Shown: positions 46,722 to 59,275 of the stretch, piece after piece
Position numbering within the stretch: position 1 is the first letter of the stretch
Layout: every line of letters starts with the position of its first letter
Assembly (NCBI GenBank): GCA_963383645.1
Contig: OY726564.1
Span: 114,199,415 to 114,263,414, forward strand
Direction: 5' to 3'
DNA: 64,000 nucleotides
Source: Muscardinus avellanarius
Taxonomy: Eukaryota > Chordata > Mammalia > Rodentia > Gliridae
Translations under genes and position numbers: made by a program
The notes under the pieces: model-generated
Seen by the model: the letters and a program-made list of their open reading frames with translations, nothing else
Told to the model about the DNA's origin: nothing
Databases searched by the model: none

Positions 46722-47175
46722 GTCCTACATTTATTGACGGGGGTACACAAGCCTCTCTGGCTCCTGACCTGCTATCATCATGTCTCTGCCCATCGTCTCT
46801 CATCTGTTTTTAACTCTTCTAGCTGTTTTTCTTTTAATCCATCAAGTATAAGTGTATTCAAGTTACTAAAAAAGCAAAATATGAATCAAAGACATGAGGG
46901 CATGCCATTTTTAATCTAAGGGAGGGCTCAGAAGGACTTTGCACACTTATCCTAATGGTCCACACGCCTCGCTGTAAAGCAACAGCAAATGTGTAACTCA
47001 TCCAAGGCCCTGGTCTGGCTGGGAGCGCCTCCCACCTCCAAGCTTTCACCCGAGACGTAGTGGACTTCCTGGGCTCCTGGACAGCCTTACTTTAAGCAAT
47101 CATTCATAAAAATATAATTTCCCAAATTAGAAAGTCAGATATGCAATTCATTTGCTTAAAAAATTAATCAAAGGA

Positions 47176-47364
47176 GCTGGGTGCCATCTCACACCAGTAA
47201 TCGCAGTACTTGGGAAGCTAAGACAGGAGGATTGCAGGTTCAAAGACAGTACTATAACTTCATGAGACCCTGCCCTGTTTCAAAGTAAAAAATAAGACAG
47301 GGCTGGGGGTGAAGGTTAAAGGTTAAAGCTAGAATGCCCCTGGGTTCTGTCCCTAGAAGCATAA
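47176..47364 (+). mobile_element. B1-dID SINE, diverged
   Basis: 'gagctgggtgccatctcaca' to 'ctgggttctgtccctagaag'. A GGTTAAA duplication lies in the ID half. Confidence 0.82.
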
Positions 47365-47810
47365 ACACACACATACACAACCGTAGGATGTCTTTAAGTC
47401 GCTAATTTAAAATCTGAATATAAATACTATGAAAGCCCTTGAAACCCATCCATCTCTACTTTGAGGGACACACACTTCTTGGTGTGTTCTTGCCTTGTTT
47501 TCTTCATTTTCAAGGCAGCACTCCTCAGGACTCTCCAGCGCCTTTGACTCCCGCTGCCCTTCAATCTTGAGTTGGGCGGATGCTCCGGGAACCTCTGCCC
47601 TGACCCAGCTGCCCTGATACCATTATCTGTGAATTGACCCAGAGCCGCCTCCCGCTCTTTATCTGGAGAAGCTGCTGCAAATCAGACGTCTGGAGAGAAC
47701 AGAGAGAGAAGCCAGATGTGTTTCAAAGTGCAAAGAATCCTTCTCATTTCAAGGACCCCAACATTTGCTCTTCTGAAAGAGTTGTGTGAAAGAATAAACA
47801 TAAAAAGCTA

Positions 47811-47811
47811 A

Positions 47812-47848
<37 letters not shown>

Positions 47849-47888
47849 GAGAGAGAGGGAGAGAGAGAGAGAAAGAAAAGAAAGAAAG
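47811..47888. repeat. (GA)n microsatellite
   Basis: GA dinucleotides with GGGA interruptions, then AAAGAAAG. Confidence 0.95.
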
Positions 47889-48315
47889 GCTTTATGTTCA
47901 GTGGAGACACTAAAATGTCTTCTCCACAAAAAAGTCCTTTCTGTCCTGAAATTGGCAACCTGACGGCCATGCATTTATCTCCGTGTTAGAAAGTGCTCTG
48001 TCAGACAGGCCGCGACTAACAATAAAGCTGAGACCCGCAGCACAGACGTGCACTGGATTTTATTGGGCAGAGAGAAATTATTTCTCAGCACAAAGTATTT
48101 GCAACTGGCATTGGTTAAACAAGAAATTACAACCTTTAAAAGCCCTATTTATCATTAGCTGCAAAAGTGCAGGCTTCACCGCCAATTACGCTGACCAAGG
48201 ATCGCGGGCCGTCAGCGCTGCACGCAGGCTAGCAGCGGCCTTGGCAGCCTGGGTCTGGCCTCTCTCAGGGGAGAATCAGGGAGCTAATGGCTGGGCCCCG
48301 TCTCCTGCAGCAGGC

Positions 48316-48745
48316 ATTTCCTTTTTATATATATGCTTTTATTGGTGTGTTGGAATTCTACATCAGAGTGAGGCGCAAAGGGATTCAAATACACACGCAC
48401 GCAGCACATGCTGGTTCCCCTCTGCACCCTGTGCCTGTAGGGAGGGTGCTAGTGGTGCCTTCGTGTGTGGACATAACCTTATTTGAGCTCTTTCCTCCGC
48501 AGTCCTCCATTTTCCTTCCCGCCTCCCTCGCCCAATCCCCAGCCACTATTCTCCTGGTTTATCTGAAGTCCCTTTGTGTCTTGGTTTCTCTTTAGCTTCC
48601 ACAGAGGAGAGGAAACACGACTTTCTGAGATGGGCTGATCTCTTAGCATCCTATCCTCCAGTTCCGCCCATTTCTCTGCAAATGATGTAATGCTTCTTCT
48701 TCAGGGCTGAAGAGAACTCCATTGGTGCAGAGGCTGCATTGCCCT
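48316..48745 (-). mobile_element. LINE-1 3' end (3' UTR and end of ORF2)
   Basis: Plus strand: 'tgcttttattggtgtgttgg', a C/T-rich stretch (antisense of the 3' UTR), then 'ctcttagcatcctatcctcc' and 'cttcttcagggctgaagaga', the antisense of the ORF2 C-terminus. Same orientation as PRRX1. Truncated. Confidence 0.8.
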
Positions 48746-49520
48746 CCTCCGTGTCTCTGCTGACGGCCCCGCGGCCGGCTGCAGTCTGGCTCTGTGCTGC
48801 TCTGCGGTGGACGTGGCATTCCTTACGACTCGTGGGCACCTCGAGTCAGCCGCAACTTTACTCTGGCTCTGCTCTGAATGTTCCGTCCAGGAGGATGAAA
48901 GCTACAAGACTAACTTCGGAAAGCTAAAGGAATAATGTGGTGTTTCTCTCAGCTGCTCAAGACACTAAATAGACAGGAAAAAAATAGTGGATCTCAGTAA
49001 GCAAAAAGCCTCCACTGTGACTGACTCTAGAACAACCTCCTGGCCCTGAATGGCTCCGATGTGTCCTCGGATGGTGCCTTTGTGGACTGCATGGAGGCGC
49101 TAACTCATTTTTAAATGATTTCATTTCTTGAGAACAACAACAACAACTAAAATAAAAGGAAGACGTGCTTTGTTTTCCAGTCTTTCAAGTTAAAAAAAAA
49201 GTTTGTCTCTTTCCAAGCTGTTATGTAATGGTAAGAGGTTTCTCTACAGATAGAAGTATATCTTTATTTTTTAACTTTCCAAAGTACCCGAGGCCATTAC
49301 TAGTGTTAGAGTCACCTCTTGAAAGTTGAGTGAGCTGACATAGTTCTGAAGTTTCTCTCAGGGGAACAGGGCTCACAGATTAATATTATTCTCTTCACTA
49401 TTGTTGTTTTTATTGGCTCTACTTGTCTCCGTATAGAAACATTAATAATTCATGAGAAGGAAGTAAAATAACTCAGTGTATGTGAATCGATTCCATGTGA
49501 TGGGCATCCAGTGTCCACTG

Positions 49521-49691
49521 AATGATGATTGTGGAGGTGATACTCACGAAGGTATCAATGATGAGGATGATAGCGGTGATGATGATGGTACTGATGATGA
49601 TGGTGGTGATGATGATGGTACTGATGATGATGGTACTGATGATGCTGATGCTGATGATAATGGTGATGATGATGCTGATGCTGATGATGAA
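49521..49691. repeat. (GAT)n trinucleotide repeat
   Basis: GATGATGGT/GATGCTGATG words for about 170 bases. The Asp-rich open frame on the plus strand is a by-product. Confidence 0.9.
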
Positions 49692-49741
49692 GACTGACAG
49701 GAGAATATGTGGAATTAACAGTTACGGGTTTTGTTTTGCTT

Positions 49742-49895
49742 TTGTGGTCCTGGAGATTGAACCCGGCGGTGTTCTACCTCGGATCTACACACCAGCCCCA
49801 TTTTGTTTTCTATTTTGAAACAGTCGCACTAAGTTTTTGAGGCCAGCTTCAAACCTGCCATCCTCCTGACTCCGCCTCCCAAGTGCAATCGTTGT
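49742..49895 (-). mobile_element. B1-dID SINE, truncated
   Basis: 'ttgtggtcctggagattgaa' to 'ctccgcctcccaagtgcaat'. The outer B1 end is missing. Confidence 0.86.
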
Positions 49896-50209
49896 GTTTG
49901 TAGAGGCTTCCAAGGCCACGAGAGATCACTATGAGATCTGTACACGTATTAGGGATCCCAGCATCCCAGTTATATGTATGGAATATTCTTAACTATATAA
50001 AGCAATATTCAGCAAAGAGATAGATGAAAATAAAGGGACCAAAGAGTGTTCTCCTTTGAACGAGGGACTCAAGGACTTTTTTCCTTTCTTTCCTTTCTGT
50101 ACCCTTCTCTAATTTTCTGGGATGAGCTGGTTTTATATTTATCGTCAGAGGAAAGTTGAAAAGGCCAATACCGGCAAGGAAAACAACCAGAACTAAGCGA
50201 TGACATTTG

Positions 50210-50385
50210 TAAGACGATTACGAATCCATAAACTTTTACACATACGATACGACGACCTTTCGAGGGGGATCACCGTCCCCACTTCACAATAAAGTGAGTG
50301 TAATTCAAAGGGGAGTGGCCTGACCATGGCCGCCAGCTCAGCCACGTGTCCAAAGCTAAGTCCCAGTGGGGCGTGGGGGCGGCTC
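50210..50385 (-). mobile_element. MIR relic
   Basis: 'aacttttacacatacgatac', 'gatcaccgtccccacttcac' and 'cagctcagccacgtgtccaa' align in order with reversed MIR, with many changes. Confidence 0.5.
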
Positions 50386-51803
50386 TCTCCCGAGCCTCAC
50401 CTGGGGGTGGATGCTGCGGTGCACCCATGGGTGCCCTCGCGCCGCTGGCTCCTCCGATGTCTGTGTCTTTTCCAGTTAGTATGTGTTTAAGAAGTGGGTC
50501 TATTCATGGACGCCACCCTAATCTCTCCTCCTGATTAGATTGTTCTTTCACATCTGGCCTGGGACGTTCATAAAAAACGATCACAGGGCTATCGCTTGTG
50601 AATGACCTTCTCCTAAAAATCACCAAAGTTTGGATAGCTTTATTTAACTCTATTAAGCTCAAAGAATGTGCCAGGCAGAATGGCAGTCCAAAAATAATCT
50701 CCTTTTATTGGCGCTCTAAATTAACTCATGGAGGAGTGAGCCGGGCTAAATTAAAGCTTTCATAAGGCAAGGCTCAGGGACTTTTACTGAGTGGTAAACG
50801 TCTTCTCTCTCTGCGAGAACTTTACTGTTTCCTTCCTCTAAGAGAGGCCCGTGCTTACAGGCAAAGAAAGTCGCTCAAAGCAGGTCTGCGAGAAATCATT
50901 TTATTTGACAAAGACTCTTAGTGTGAGCCCCTGGTGTGGAATATGTAAAGTTTTATAGGTTCTCCTAGCTTTTGAAGTGATTTGCATTTAAATAGAGAGA
51001 CACCAATCTCTAGCACAAGTGGCAAAATATATTCACATGTTCATCGCCTCTTTCCTAACTGGAAAATGGGATTTGTAAGAGACACTGGGTGAGTTATTTT
51101 TACTTATAAGGACGTCAAGTCGCTCGACAAATCAAATCGTAACCACATCCCTTGTGGACAGCCGGCAGCACCTTACGCTATGTTTTCATAACTACTGGAA
51201 TACTGCGCGCATTCCTTGCTAAGCGCCACACACAGGGGAAGAGGCGATCCCAGCGCAGTCTGAGCTTTGGATTCGGGGTTGTCCCTTCTGCTCCAACAGA
51301 AGATGTCCCCGCTGGTCCTGGCTAAGGGTGTACTGCTGCTGCTCTGGCCCTGTGAGGATGACGCCCGCTGAGTTTGCAGAGAGCCAGGGACCAGCACGGC
51401 AGTGCCGGGCTCTGCCGAGCTCCTCCAGGACCACGTGGTTCTGGGCTTGTCCATGTCCCTCCTCTGGCCTACTTTGCACCTCGGAAGCCGCACCTTGGCT
51501 GGAGTGAGACACCTGGGGACCCTCTCTACTTCTCTTTCTGTACTGGTTTTGGGATATGTCCACCACTCCAGAAAGAAGGAATGAAAAGGCCAAAGCTTTT
51601 TACATTGAAGTTTAGAGAAAAGCATGCTTACATTTAGATTAGAACAATCTAATCTTCCATGTTGGACATCTAGAATCGCCCAGAAAATCCATCTGTAAGT
51701 TGCTTTTAAGCATGTGCCATGAACTCAGCTGAAGTTTCAGCAAAGATCTCAGATAGAATATAGGGGGGGGGGCATTTTGCCCAGGAATAAAAGTTTGAAA
51801 AGA

Positions 51804-51992
51804 GAGCCGAGTTTGGTGAAGCCTATCTGTAATCTCAGTACTTGGAAGTCTGAGACTGGAGAATCACAGGTTTGCAGCCAGCTTCAGCAACTTAATGAGT
51901 CCCTGTTTAAAAAAAAATGGTGTTGGGGTGTAGCTCAGAGATAGAAGGCCACTAGGTTCAGTCCCCAGGACCCACCCCCCCAAAAAAAAAGG
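51804..51992 (+). mobile_element. B1-dID SINE, diverged
   Basis: 'gagccgagtttggtgaagcc' to 'taggttcagtccccaggacc', tail with C-run and A-run. Confidence 0.88.
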
Positions 51993-52689
51993 TGAAAAGA
52001 GAAGGTAGAGTCAGACAAGTTGGAGGGAGGGGAAGTAGGTTCATTTTTACCACACAAAGAAAAGTCTGCGGAGAGGGAGATTATGTACTCAGGGACCCGG
52101 AGAGATTTCTCATTGACTGGAGATGTGAGTTTGAACTAATAGGAAATATAATTTACTGAGAGTTGCAGCCAAAAGGCTTTGGGGCTTGCTTCTCAAGGAG
52201 ACACTGTGTTCTCTGGTCTACCAGGTGCATACATCCCAAACAGAAAAGAGTAACCCTTTCACTCCCGGACACTCACTCCTGCCACCAAACGCGGACAGAT
52301 GGTGTGAGGTCAAACACAGCCCATCGAGGTGCTGGTGAGAGGAGGAGGCGCCAACATCTGGCTGGGCATTAAGGAAATGCAGTGTTTCTGTGGCATCCGA
52401 CTCTGAGTGTCACGTCCCTAATGCAGCTCTGGGAGCAAATGGGCATTCAGTGGGAACTCGGGTTCAGTTACCATTCTGCAGCTAGCGAGCTGGTCTTCCT
52501 TGTTTTGGAAATAAGAGGTTTGGAAGCGTAGCCTTCTCACCCTGAGAGTGCCCAGGTTACACGATGACTGCATTTGGTCACACGAATGTCATACACCTTG
52601 TGTATCATCTTGTGTCACACTCGTGTATCAGGTCTCCGGAGACAATCCCGCAGACCACTACACCACGTTTTTGTTTTATGATTGGTATC

Positions 52690-53060
52690 TTTTTACTTTT
52701 ATTTTTGATCGGTGCACTGCAGTCCTACGTGATGATAGACACATACAGTAGGCACGCCGCACTCTGGGCCCCAGCTCCCACCCCCCCACCCCGTGTGCAG
52801 CCAGCGCTGACCATCCTGGGGTGCGCACATCGTGTCACTGAAGTGTTCCCTTCACCCGCCCCCTCCCCCAACGCCTCCCTCCCTCAGGCCCCGCCATCGC
52901 CAGCCGTTCCCCTCTGTCTACAGTCTGTTGTGTTCCAGTTTCTCCCCAGCTTCCACATATGAGGGGAAACATCTGACCTTTCACTTTTTGCAACTGACTA
53001 ATCTCACTGGCATAATGTCTCCAGTTCCACCCATTTCCCCGCAAAGGACGCTGCAAGTTT
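52690..53060 (-). mobile_element. LINE-1 3' end (3' UTR and end of ORF2)
   Basis: Antisense L1 end: 'ttttgatcggtgcactgcag', a C-rich 3' UTR stretch, then 'acatctgacctttcactttt' and 'gactaatctcactggcataa'. The minus-strand peptide GNGWNWRHYASEISQLQK matches the ORF2 C-terminal region. Truncated. Confidence 0.85.
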
Positions 53061-55281
53061 TTGCAGCAACAGGTGAGCCAGGCTTATCTCTGCGTCCCTC
53101 CCAGGGCCCAGACTGCCAGTTTCCCAACTGATTTCATGAACAGGCCGAGTGACGAGTTAGGAGACGTGTGTCCTTATCCTCCTCTTCATTCCTAAGTCTA
53201 CTGTTATCCCAACAGACAAAAAATCCTTAGATGTTATCATACTTTTGATTCTTATCTGTAGGACCCTTCAAGCACAGCTGTTTCTCATTAGGCCCCAGCG
53301 GCTGAGAGCCTTTGTTACTACAGGAAAAGGAAAAAGAGAATCAGAAAAAGTTTTATTTACAATCTGCTTTCATTGTAAAATGGTAGGAGTCCTGAATCAA
53401 TAAAAAAAATTTAAAAATAAAGATGGACTTGGTACTAAAAGCCGAAATATGCTTTCTTAAAACAAAGATAAAACATTTTGCCAGGTTTGAAGGACTATCT
53501 CAGGTCTATTTTATTTTCCCCATAAGTAAGATCACACTTCTAGGCCCTTTGTGACTGGCTTTGGAATAAGAAAACACACCTACTTGGAAATCATGCCTGT
53601 CTTAAATGGGCATGCACATTCATGGAATCGGTATATGGATTTATAACAGTAATTTCTACACTAGACAGCAAACAGCTGGCCTGTGAGGTAGTGCACTCCT
53701 TATCTGTGAGTACCTTCAAGCAGAGGGGGATTCTGTCTGCCAGGAATACCAGAGAAGGAATTTTACCTCCCAGAATTGCTTTATTTGATCATTTGTAACT
53801 TCTCTTTCAACTCTGGATTTGACGATTCTGTTACTTTTTTTCCCTTAAATTCATTTAAAAAATCAACCCAAACTTTCTCCTGTGTTTCACGTGTTGGCAG
53901 ATACTATAACAAACGCAAGGGAAAGAGCAAACTCTCACGGTGCTGAAACGTGGATGCATTTGCACCTAGGGCTTGGACACACTTGCCCCTGGAAGCCAAA
54001 GGGTGTGGAAGCAAGTCTCTGGTGGCGCCTAGCTTCCCCTGCCAAGAAAACTACAAAGTGCTTCAGAAAATTAAAACCCTATTCGCTTCATGGGATGTCT
54101 GTGTGGTGGGAAACACGTCTTCCCACGTGTCACAGGCAAAGATCACGAGAATGAGGAATCGAATGCGTGTAAATAAATGGAAGTATTGTTCCTCCGTTTG
54201 GCTTTATAAGCACAAGCTCACCTGAGATTGTGCTTCTGAGGGTGGCCTCACTGCGTCCCACTTGCCACCTCAGATCAGATTTCCCAGAGGACCAATTTCC
54301 CTCCATCTTGCCTTATAAACGGAGTCTGATTCAAGGCCCAGGCTTCTCATTTTCTTCAACTCCATTTCCAAAAAAGTCGTATCATATCAACCCACTACCC
54401 GCCTTCTTCCGTGATACCATCCACACTCTAAAATATCTTGTTTCTAAAAGTTTTCCTGTTAAGAGGCTGGCTGAGCATGTTTCACCTAGCAACACATTTC
54501 CAAATTATTTGCAATGGTGCTAGTTGGATTCAGTGTGGGGTCGGTCATAGGGGAAGAGGGGGATCAAAGTCCAGCAACAAAGTCAACTATTATTCTTTTC
54601 TGGACCCCTTCGTGAGCAAGGCTGGGTGCCCTATCAAATATCCTGTTTCCTGACAGCCTGCTTCTGAGATTGGTATGTGCAGGAAATTACGTCATAGGAG
54701 AATGTGGTCACACTGACCCTAAGTCTCCCCATTGGCCAGCGCCTGCCCTCTGACCTCAGCCCCTAATCACATTTGCATGCTGTCTCCACTCTGTACAGAT
54801 TTTCAGACCCTTTTCTACAGCCTACTCTATTCTGCAAGTCATTTATCAATGCTAATTCATTAGTGCCTCCGAGGTGGAGCTCTGGGATTAGTAGTAATAA
54901 CAAATCCAGGGTCTTTGGCTTTTCTGTAGCTCCTGTCTCCCGAGAACTCAGAGAATATTAACAGTGCGCACAGCAGCCTCCCGAGACGGCTTGGGTCGCA
55001 GGAGTGGGAAGAACGCCATGACGAGCCTAAGTGGAAGAAATTGAAGGCTGGGTTGGAACGGAATCAGCACACTGGTGTGTTAACACGCTGGGCTATTTAG
55101 GAAAAGTTCCAGGTTCACTTACTGACAAAAAGCAATAAGGCTGTCAAAATTTGCCTGGAATATAGACAGGATTAGGCCAGCTCTGAAAATTTCCCAAGGT
55201 ACTTCTGGGTCAAGGGCACTCTGCAGAAAGTACGCATTCTTGATTATATAAAAATTCCAAAAGTCTCAGTTGCAGAAAAAA

Positions 55282-55282
<1 letters not shown>

Positions 55283-55316
<34 letters not shown>
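55283..55316. repeat. (GT)n microsatellite with duplicated flank
   Basis: About 17 GT units. The sequence CAGTTGCAGAAAAA stands on both sides (about 55267 and 55322). Confidence 0.93.
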
Positions 55317-55319
<3 letters not shown>

Positions 55320-55534
55320 CCCAGTTGCAGAAAAATGTAAGAGGTGTGAGTCTTACATAGTATTGATTAATATGTAAAATTAATTGAATGATTAATGCAT
55401 AAAGTTAATTAAGAACTAAATTAACAATTTTACTTATTTAAATGAAGTTTGAACCCATTTCAATCTTCAGTATTCATCATAAATTATCACTTTGTATCTT
55501 GAAAAAAAAAACATTCTGCAACTAGGACAATTCG

Positions 55535-55696
55535 TGTGTGTGGTACCCAGAGGCATTCTCCAAGCAACATTGCTAGCCCTACTTTTCTTATTTTTAAAAA
55601 GAGGGTCTCATTAGTTGCTGAGGCTGACCTCGCACCTGACGTCCTCCTCATTCTCCCAGTACCTGGAATTAAAGGCATGTACCAACACATCGGGCT
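55535..55696 (-). mobile_element. B1-dID SINE, diverged
   Basis: 'gtgtgtgtggtacccagagg' to 'catgtaccaacacatcgggc'. The ID half is shortened. Confidence 0.82.
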
Positions 55697-55766
55697 CAAT
55701 TCTTAAATAATAAGAGAATTCTAGTGGTTTTATTTATTTTTAATTTTTATTTATTTATTTAGTTAG

Positions 55767-55947
55767 TTTTTGGTGGTACTGAGAATGGAACCCTTCTACC
55801 TCTGAGCTACACTCCCAGACCTATTTTTATATTTTTATTTGGAAACAGGGTCTCTTAAGCCAGTGAGCCTGGCTCCAAACCTGCGTGATCCTCCTGTCTC
55901 CGCCTCCCAAAAGCAGGGATTACAGGCGTGCGCCACCACGCCCGGCT
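55767..55947 (-). mobile_element. B1-dID SINE, H-type
   Basis: 'ggtggtactgagaatggaac', TAAGCCAGTGAGCCTGGCTC middle, 'gcgccaccacgcccggc' end. Confidence 0.92.
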
Positions 55948-56669
55948 AGTAAAATACATCTTCAACTGTTTATCAAATACATTCATCGATTTAATAATAA
56001 TGTAAACTGATTCTTTACAAGGGAAACTTAACTACATTCTAAAATATAATTCAGTATCAAATATGCAGCACCACGCTTACCAACTCCATTTATTGAAATT
56101 TTTTAGGCTTTTGAATTAAACTCCTCAAATTAAAAATTAAACCAAACTGTCAAAACTTATAGAAAACGAAAACTGAACTTGAGTTCTTAACCCACGAGGA
56201 TATCCGCCAGTTATCTGGAAAGGATTCCTGAACCTGGACGATTGTTGAAGCAAATGCCTATTCTTCCTGAGAACCATAAACCTGCAAGGCTCCTACTCCA
56301 AAGGACTCCAAGACGAAGTGGGCTCCTTAGCTCCTAACGCGCTCCCTTCCCCAAGCGCCGCTTTCAGCTTGAGTGTATTTATTCATGCCTACAGCTAGAG
56401 CCTACATGCTAAGCTCATCAGTAAATTCCTCCGTTTCTTAAAGGACTAGGAACTTTATGTTCTCCCGAGTGCTTAATACGGCACCAAGTACACGGCAACT
56501 GTGCGCTAAACGTTAATAAGGCGCCGGGAACGCTGCCCCCCACAGAAAGCCCCACCGCCCCGCTCACCCCGCACAGGGCTCAGTTTCCTGCTTTATGTTA
56601 AGCCCTCGGGACCGTTCTCCTTTGTTGTACTTATGTTCAACACTATCTTTGTCTCAACGCACAGGAGTC

Positions 56670-56842
56670 GGGCACTGAAGAAGGGAGAAAAGGAAAAACC
56701 AAAAGAAAGAGGGAAGGAAAAAGAAGGGAGAGGGGAACCAAAGAAAGAAACGAGGAGAGCAACTGACATAGTAATGTACCAGAAAAATATGGGGGGAAAA
56801 TAAAAAGAAGGCAGGGAGGGAAAAAGGAAGGGAGGGAGGGAA
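56670..56842. repeat. Purine-rich low-complexity stretch
   Basis: GAAAGA, GGGAAGG and GGAGGG words with few pyrimidines. Confidence 0.75.
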
Positions 56843-57509
56843 AATTTTTCTCAGTGATGTATTATGCTCTTGAGTGGCAACTCTGTAAAAACACGCTGGT
56901 TCTCACTATTCCTGTGAGCTTGCCCCGATTAAACCCATCAGCAGCCTGCAAAAGACATTACACACCGCTCCTAGGCTGGCTCATAAACAGCTTTTGGTCC
57001 AAGTTTTGTTTGCTTGCCAGCACCCAAAACCATCTCTTGTATTTCATTTATTAATTCAACAAAAATGATTTGAGCCACAATTTTCCAGGTTTGTGGCAGC
57101 ACTGGAAAGAGAGTATGGAATAAAATACAACCCTGCCTTCGAAGGCCCCCTCCCCCGGTGCCCCTGAAGCTCCTTGGCACCCCCTACCCCGAGCTGCGTG
57201 TTATCAAGCGCCCGCCTGGAGACCAAGCCTCATACGTTTCCTTGTCCTCAGCCCGCGGCGGTGCCTGCGTCCAGCACTGTCCAGTCCCTCCTGTTTTCTG
57301 CGATTTCCCCCTCTCTGAAGAGCCTCTCATTTTATTTTATTCCTACTCGTTCCAGAGTCGCATTCCCAGTACATCTCTGGCTGTGGCCTCAGTTTATCCT
57401 GACCCAATCAAAACATTTTAATATTTAAGGCCCCATTTCTGGTAATTATACTATAATTACTGTTGTCATACAAATCCTCATGTCAGGAAAGAGGTGGGGC
57501 CCTTGATTT

Positions 57510-57515
57510 TTATAT

Positions 57516-57546
<31 letters not shown>

Positions 57547-57550
57547 TTTT
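57510..57550. repeat. (TTTA)n microsatellite
   Basis: About ten TTTA units, forming the tail of the following minus-strand SINE. Confidence 0.93.
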
Positions 57551-57753
57551 GGTGGTACTGGGGGTGGAACCCAGGGTCTTTTCTACCTCCGGGCTACACT
57601 CCCAGACCTATTTTATACTTTATTTGGAAACAGGGTCTCACTAAGTTGCTGAGAGCCTCACTAAATAGCTGAGGCTGGCTTTGAACCTGTGCGATCCTCC
57701 TGTCTCACCCTCCCAAGCGCTGGGATTATAAGCGTGTGCCACCACGCCCAGCT
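57549..57753 (-). mobile_element. B1-dID SINE, S-type, with target duplication
   Basis: 'ggtggtactgggggtggaac', 'gctgagagcctcactaaata', ends 'gtgccaccacgcccagc'. TGGGGCCCTTGA precedes the tail (57495) and follows the element (57753). Confidence 0.95.
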
Positions 57754-58032
57754 GGGGCCCTTGAATTTTGCCAAATGTGCATCTAAAACTACTAAGGCAG
57801 CCCCGTGATATGGAGCAGGATAGCATGGCCATGAATAGATGCTAGGACCCAACCGGCCATCACACTCACCGCCCGTGGTGGGCTGCTCGTGGGCTGAGCT
57901 GTCTACTGTAACCACTTCCTCCTCCCACCTAAGGGGGATTTATCTTACCCTTGTACTCATCTTCCAGCACTTTGCTCAAAGTTCCTATCTCCCTGGGAAA
58001 CCTATAGTTACATTCCTTATTTATTTATTTAT

Positions 58033-58176
58033 TTGATACTGGAATTGAAACCAGAATCATTCTACCTCCGAGCTACACCCCCAGCCCTATTTTATCATCA
58101 AAAGGTTCATGCGATTCTCAGTACATGCTGAGGCTGTCCTCCAACCTGCCATCCTCCTGCCTCAGCCTCCCAGCTC
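58033..58176 (-). mobile_element. B1-dID SINE, truncated
   Basis: 'tgatactggaattgaaacca' to 'ctgcctcagcctcccagctc'; internal part rearranged, outer B1 end missing. Confidence 0.8.
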
Positions 58177-58582
58177 CATTCCCCATGACCTTTCCTCACC
58201 CCGCCTTGATCCTCATTACATCCTAGAACCCGTAACACGTAGGTGACTGAAGGTTCACTTGTCTGATTGAAGGTTCACTTGTAAGCTCTGAGCTCCCCGG
58301 CAGCGGCTCAGACCTGATGGGACGCTGTATCTCTAAGAGTTTGTTTCATTGCATAGAACAATGTAGGCGCTCAGGAAATGTTGAGTGAATGGGGAGGGGA
58401 GCCAGGACTGTATAGATAATGAAATGTTCATCAAAGTGGCTGGCAGGAGCTAGAGGCCTGATGGCTCCTGAGTTTTCCCAGAGGTCGTGTTTTCTGAAAC
58501 CCGATGAGAAAAGCAGATTTACACAGATGAACTCCAAATGTAACCGAATCCGCACAAAGTCTCCCTTTGGCTGATCGGTCTG

Positions 58583-58583
<1 letters not shown>

Positions 58584-58640
<57 letters not shown>

Positions 58641-58660
58641 GCACGCGCGCGCGCGCGCGC
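58584..58660. repeat. (CA)n then (CG)n microsatellite
   Basis: About 27 CA units grading into GCGCACGCGCGCGCGCGC. Alternating purine-pyrimidine throughout. Confidence 0.96.
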
Positions 58661-58867
58661 TCTGAGCAGCCTCCAGACCTCCGCAGGCTGCCTCCCTAAG
58701 ACCTAATTCAAGCTCTGAGCCCAGGCACCCCACACATCGCCCACAGCGCCACCTGGTGCCCGGTAGCATGAACATGCCTAGGAAATGATGATTTTTGTAT
58801 GGTGATAAATATGGTGACCTTGGGATCATATGCTGAGAGTTTTTTTTTTTTTTAAATCATGTGGTTC

Positions 58868-58887
58868 CATCCCCAGACCTGCAAAAA
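58868..58887 (+). mobile_element. 20-nt SINE-tail insertion with 14-bp target duplication
   Basis: CATCCCCAGACCTGCAAAAA, the last bases of a B1-dID ID half plus a short A tail, is flanked on both sides by AAATCATGTGGTTC (58854-58867 and 58888-58901). This is best read as an extremely 5'-truncated retroposed copy. Confidence 0.7.
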
Positions 58888-58981
58888 AAATCATGTGGTT
58901 CTTAACATATACAAGATTAAATAGACAAATCTGCCTCAACCCCCAGCTTTCTTTCCCATCTTTAAAAAAAAAAAAAAAAAG

Positions 58982-59180
58982 AGCCAGGCGTGGTGGTACG
59001 CTTTTAATCCCAGCATTCGGGAGGCTGAGACCTGGAGGATCGCGGTTCGCAGACAGCCTCAGCTACTTAGTGAGGCCCTCTGCAACTCAGTGAGACCCGG
59101 TTTCAAAATAAAGAATAAAAAATAGGGCAGGGGGGTGTCACTCGGAGGTCAAATGCCCCTAAGTTCCATCCCCAGACCCG
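58982..59180 (+). mobile_element. B1-dID SINE, standard
   Basis: 'gagccaggcgtggtggtacg' to 'agttccatccccagacccgg'. It shares 'ggacagcctcagctacttag'-like wording with the copy at 42034. Its tail has expanded to (GAAA)n. Confidence 0.92.
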
Positions 59181-59182
59181 GA

Positions 59183-59270
<88 letters not shown>

Positions 59271-59275
59271 AAAAA
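59181..59275. repeat. (GAAA)n microsatellite
   Basis: About 23 GAAA units in the SINE tail. Confidence 0.96.

Noticed and set aside
47983..48486. 167-codon open frame on the plus strand
   Set aside because: The 3' third runs into antisense L1 3' UTR, no domain is recognisable, and there is no promoter or splice context. A long chance frame in GC-richer DNA is the better reading.
49476..49818. Asp-rich and Met-rich open frames
   Set aside because: Translation of the (GAT)n repeat running into a SINE.
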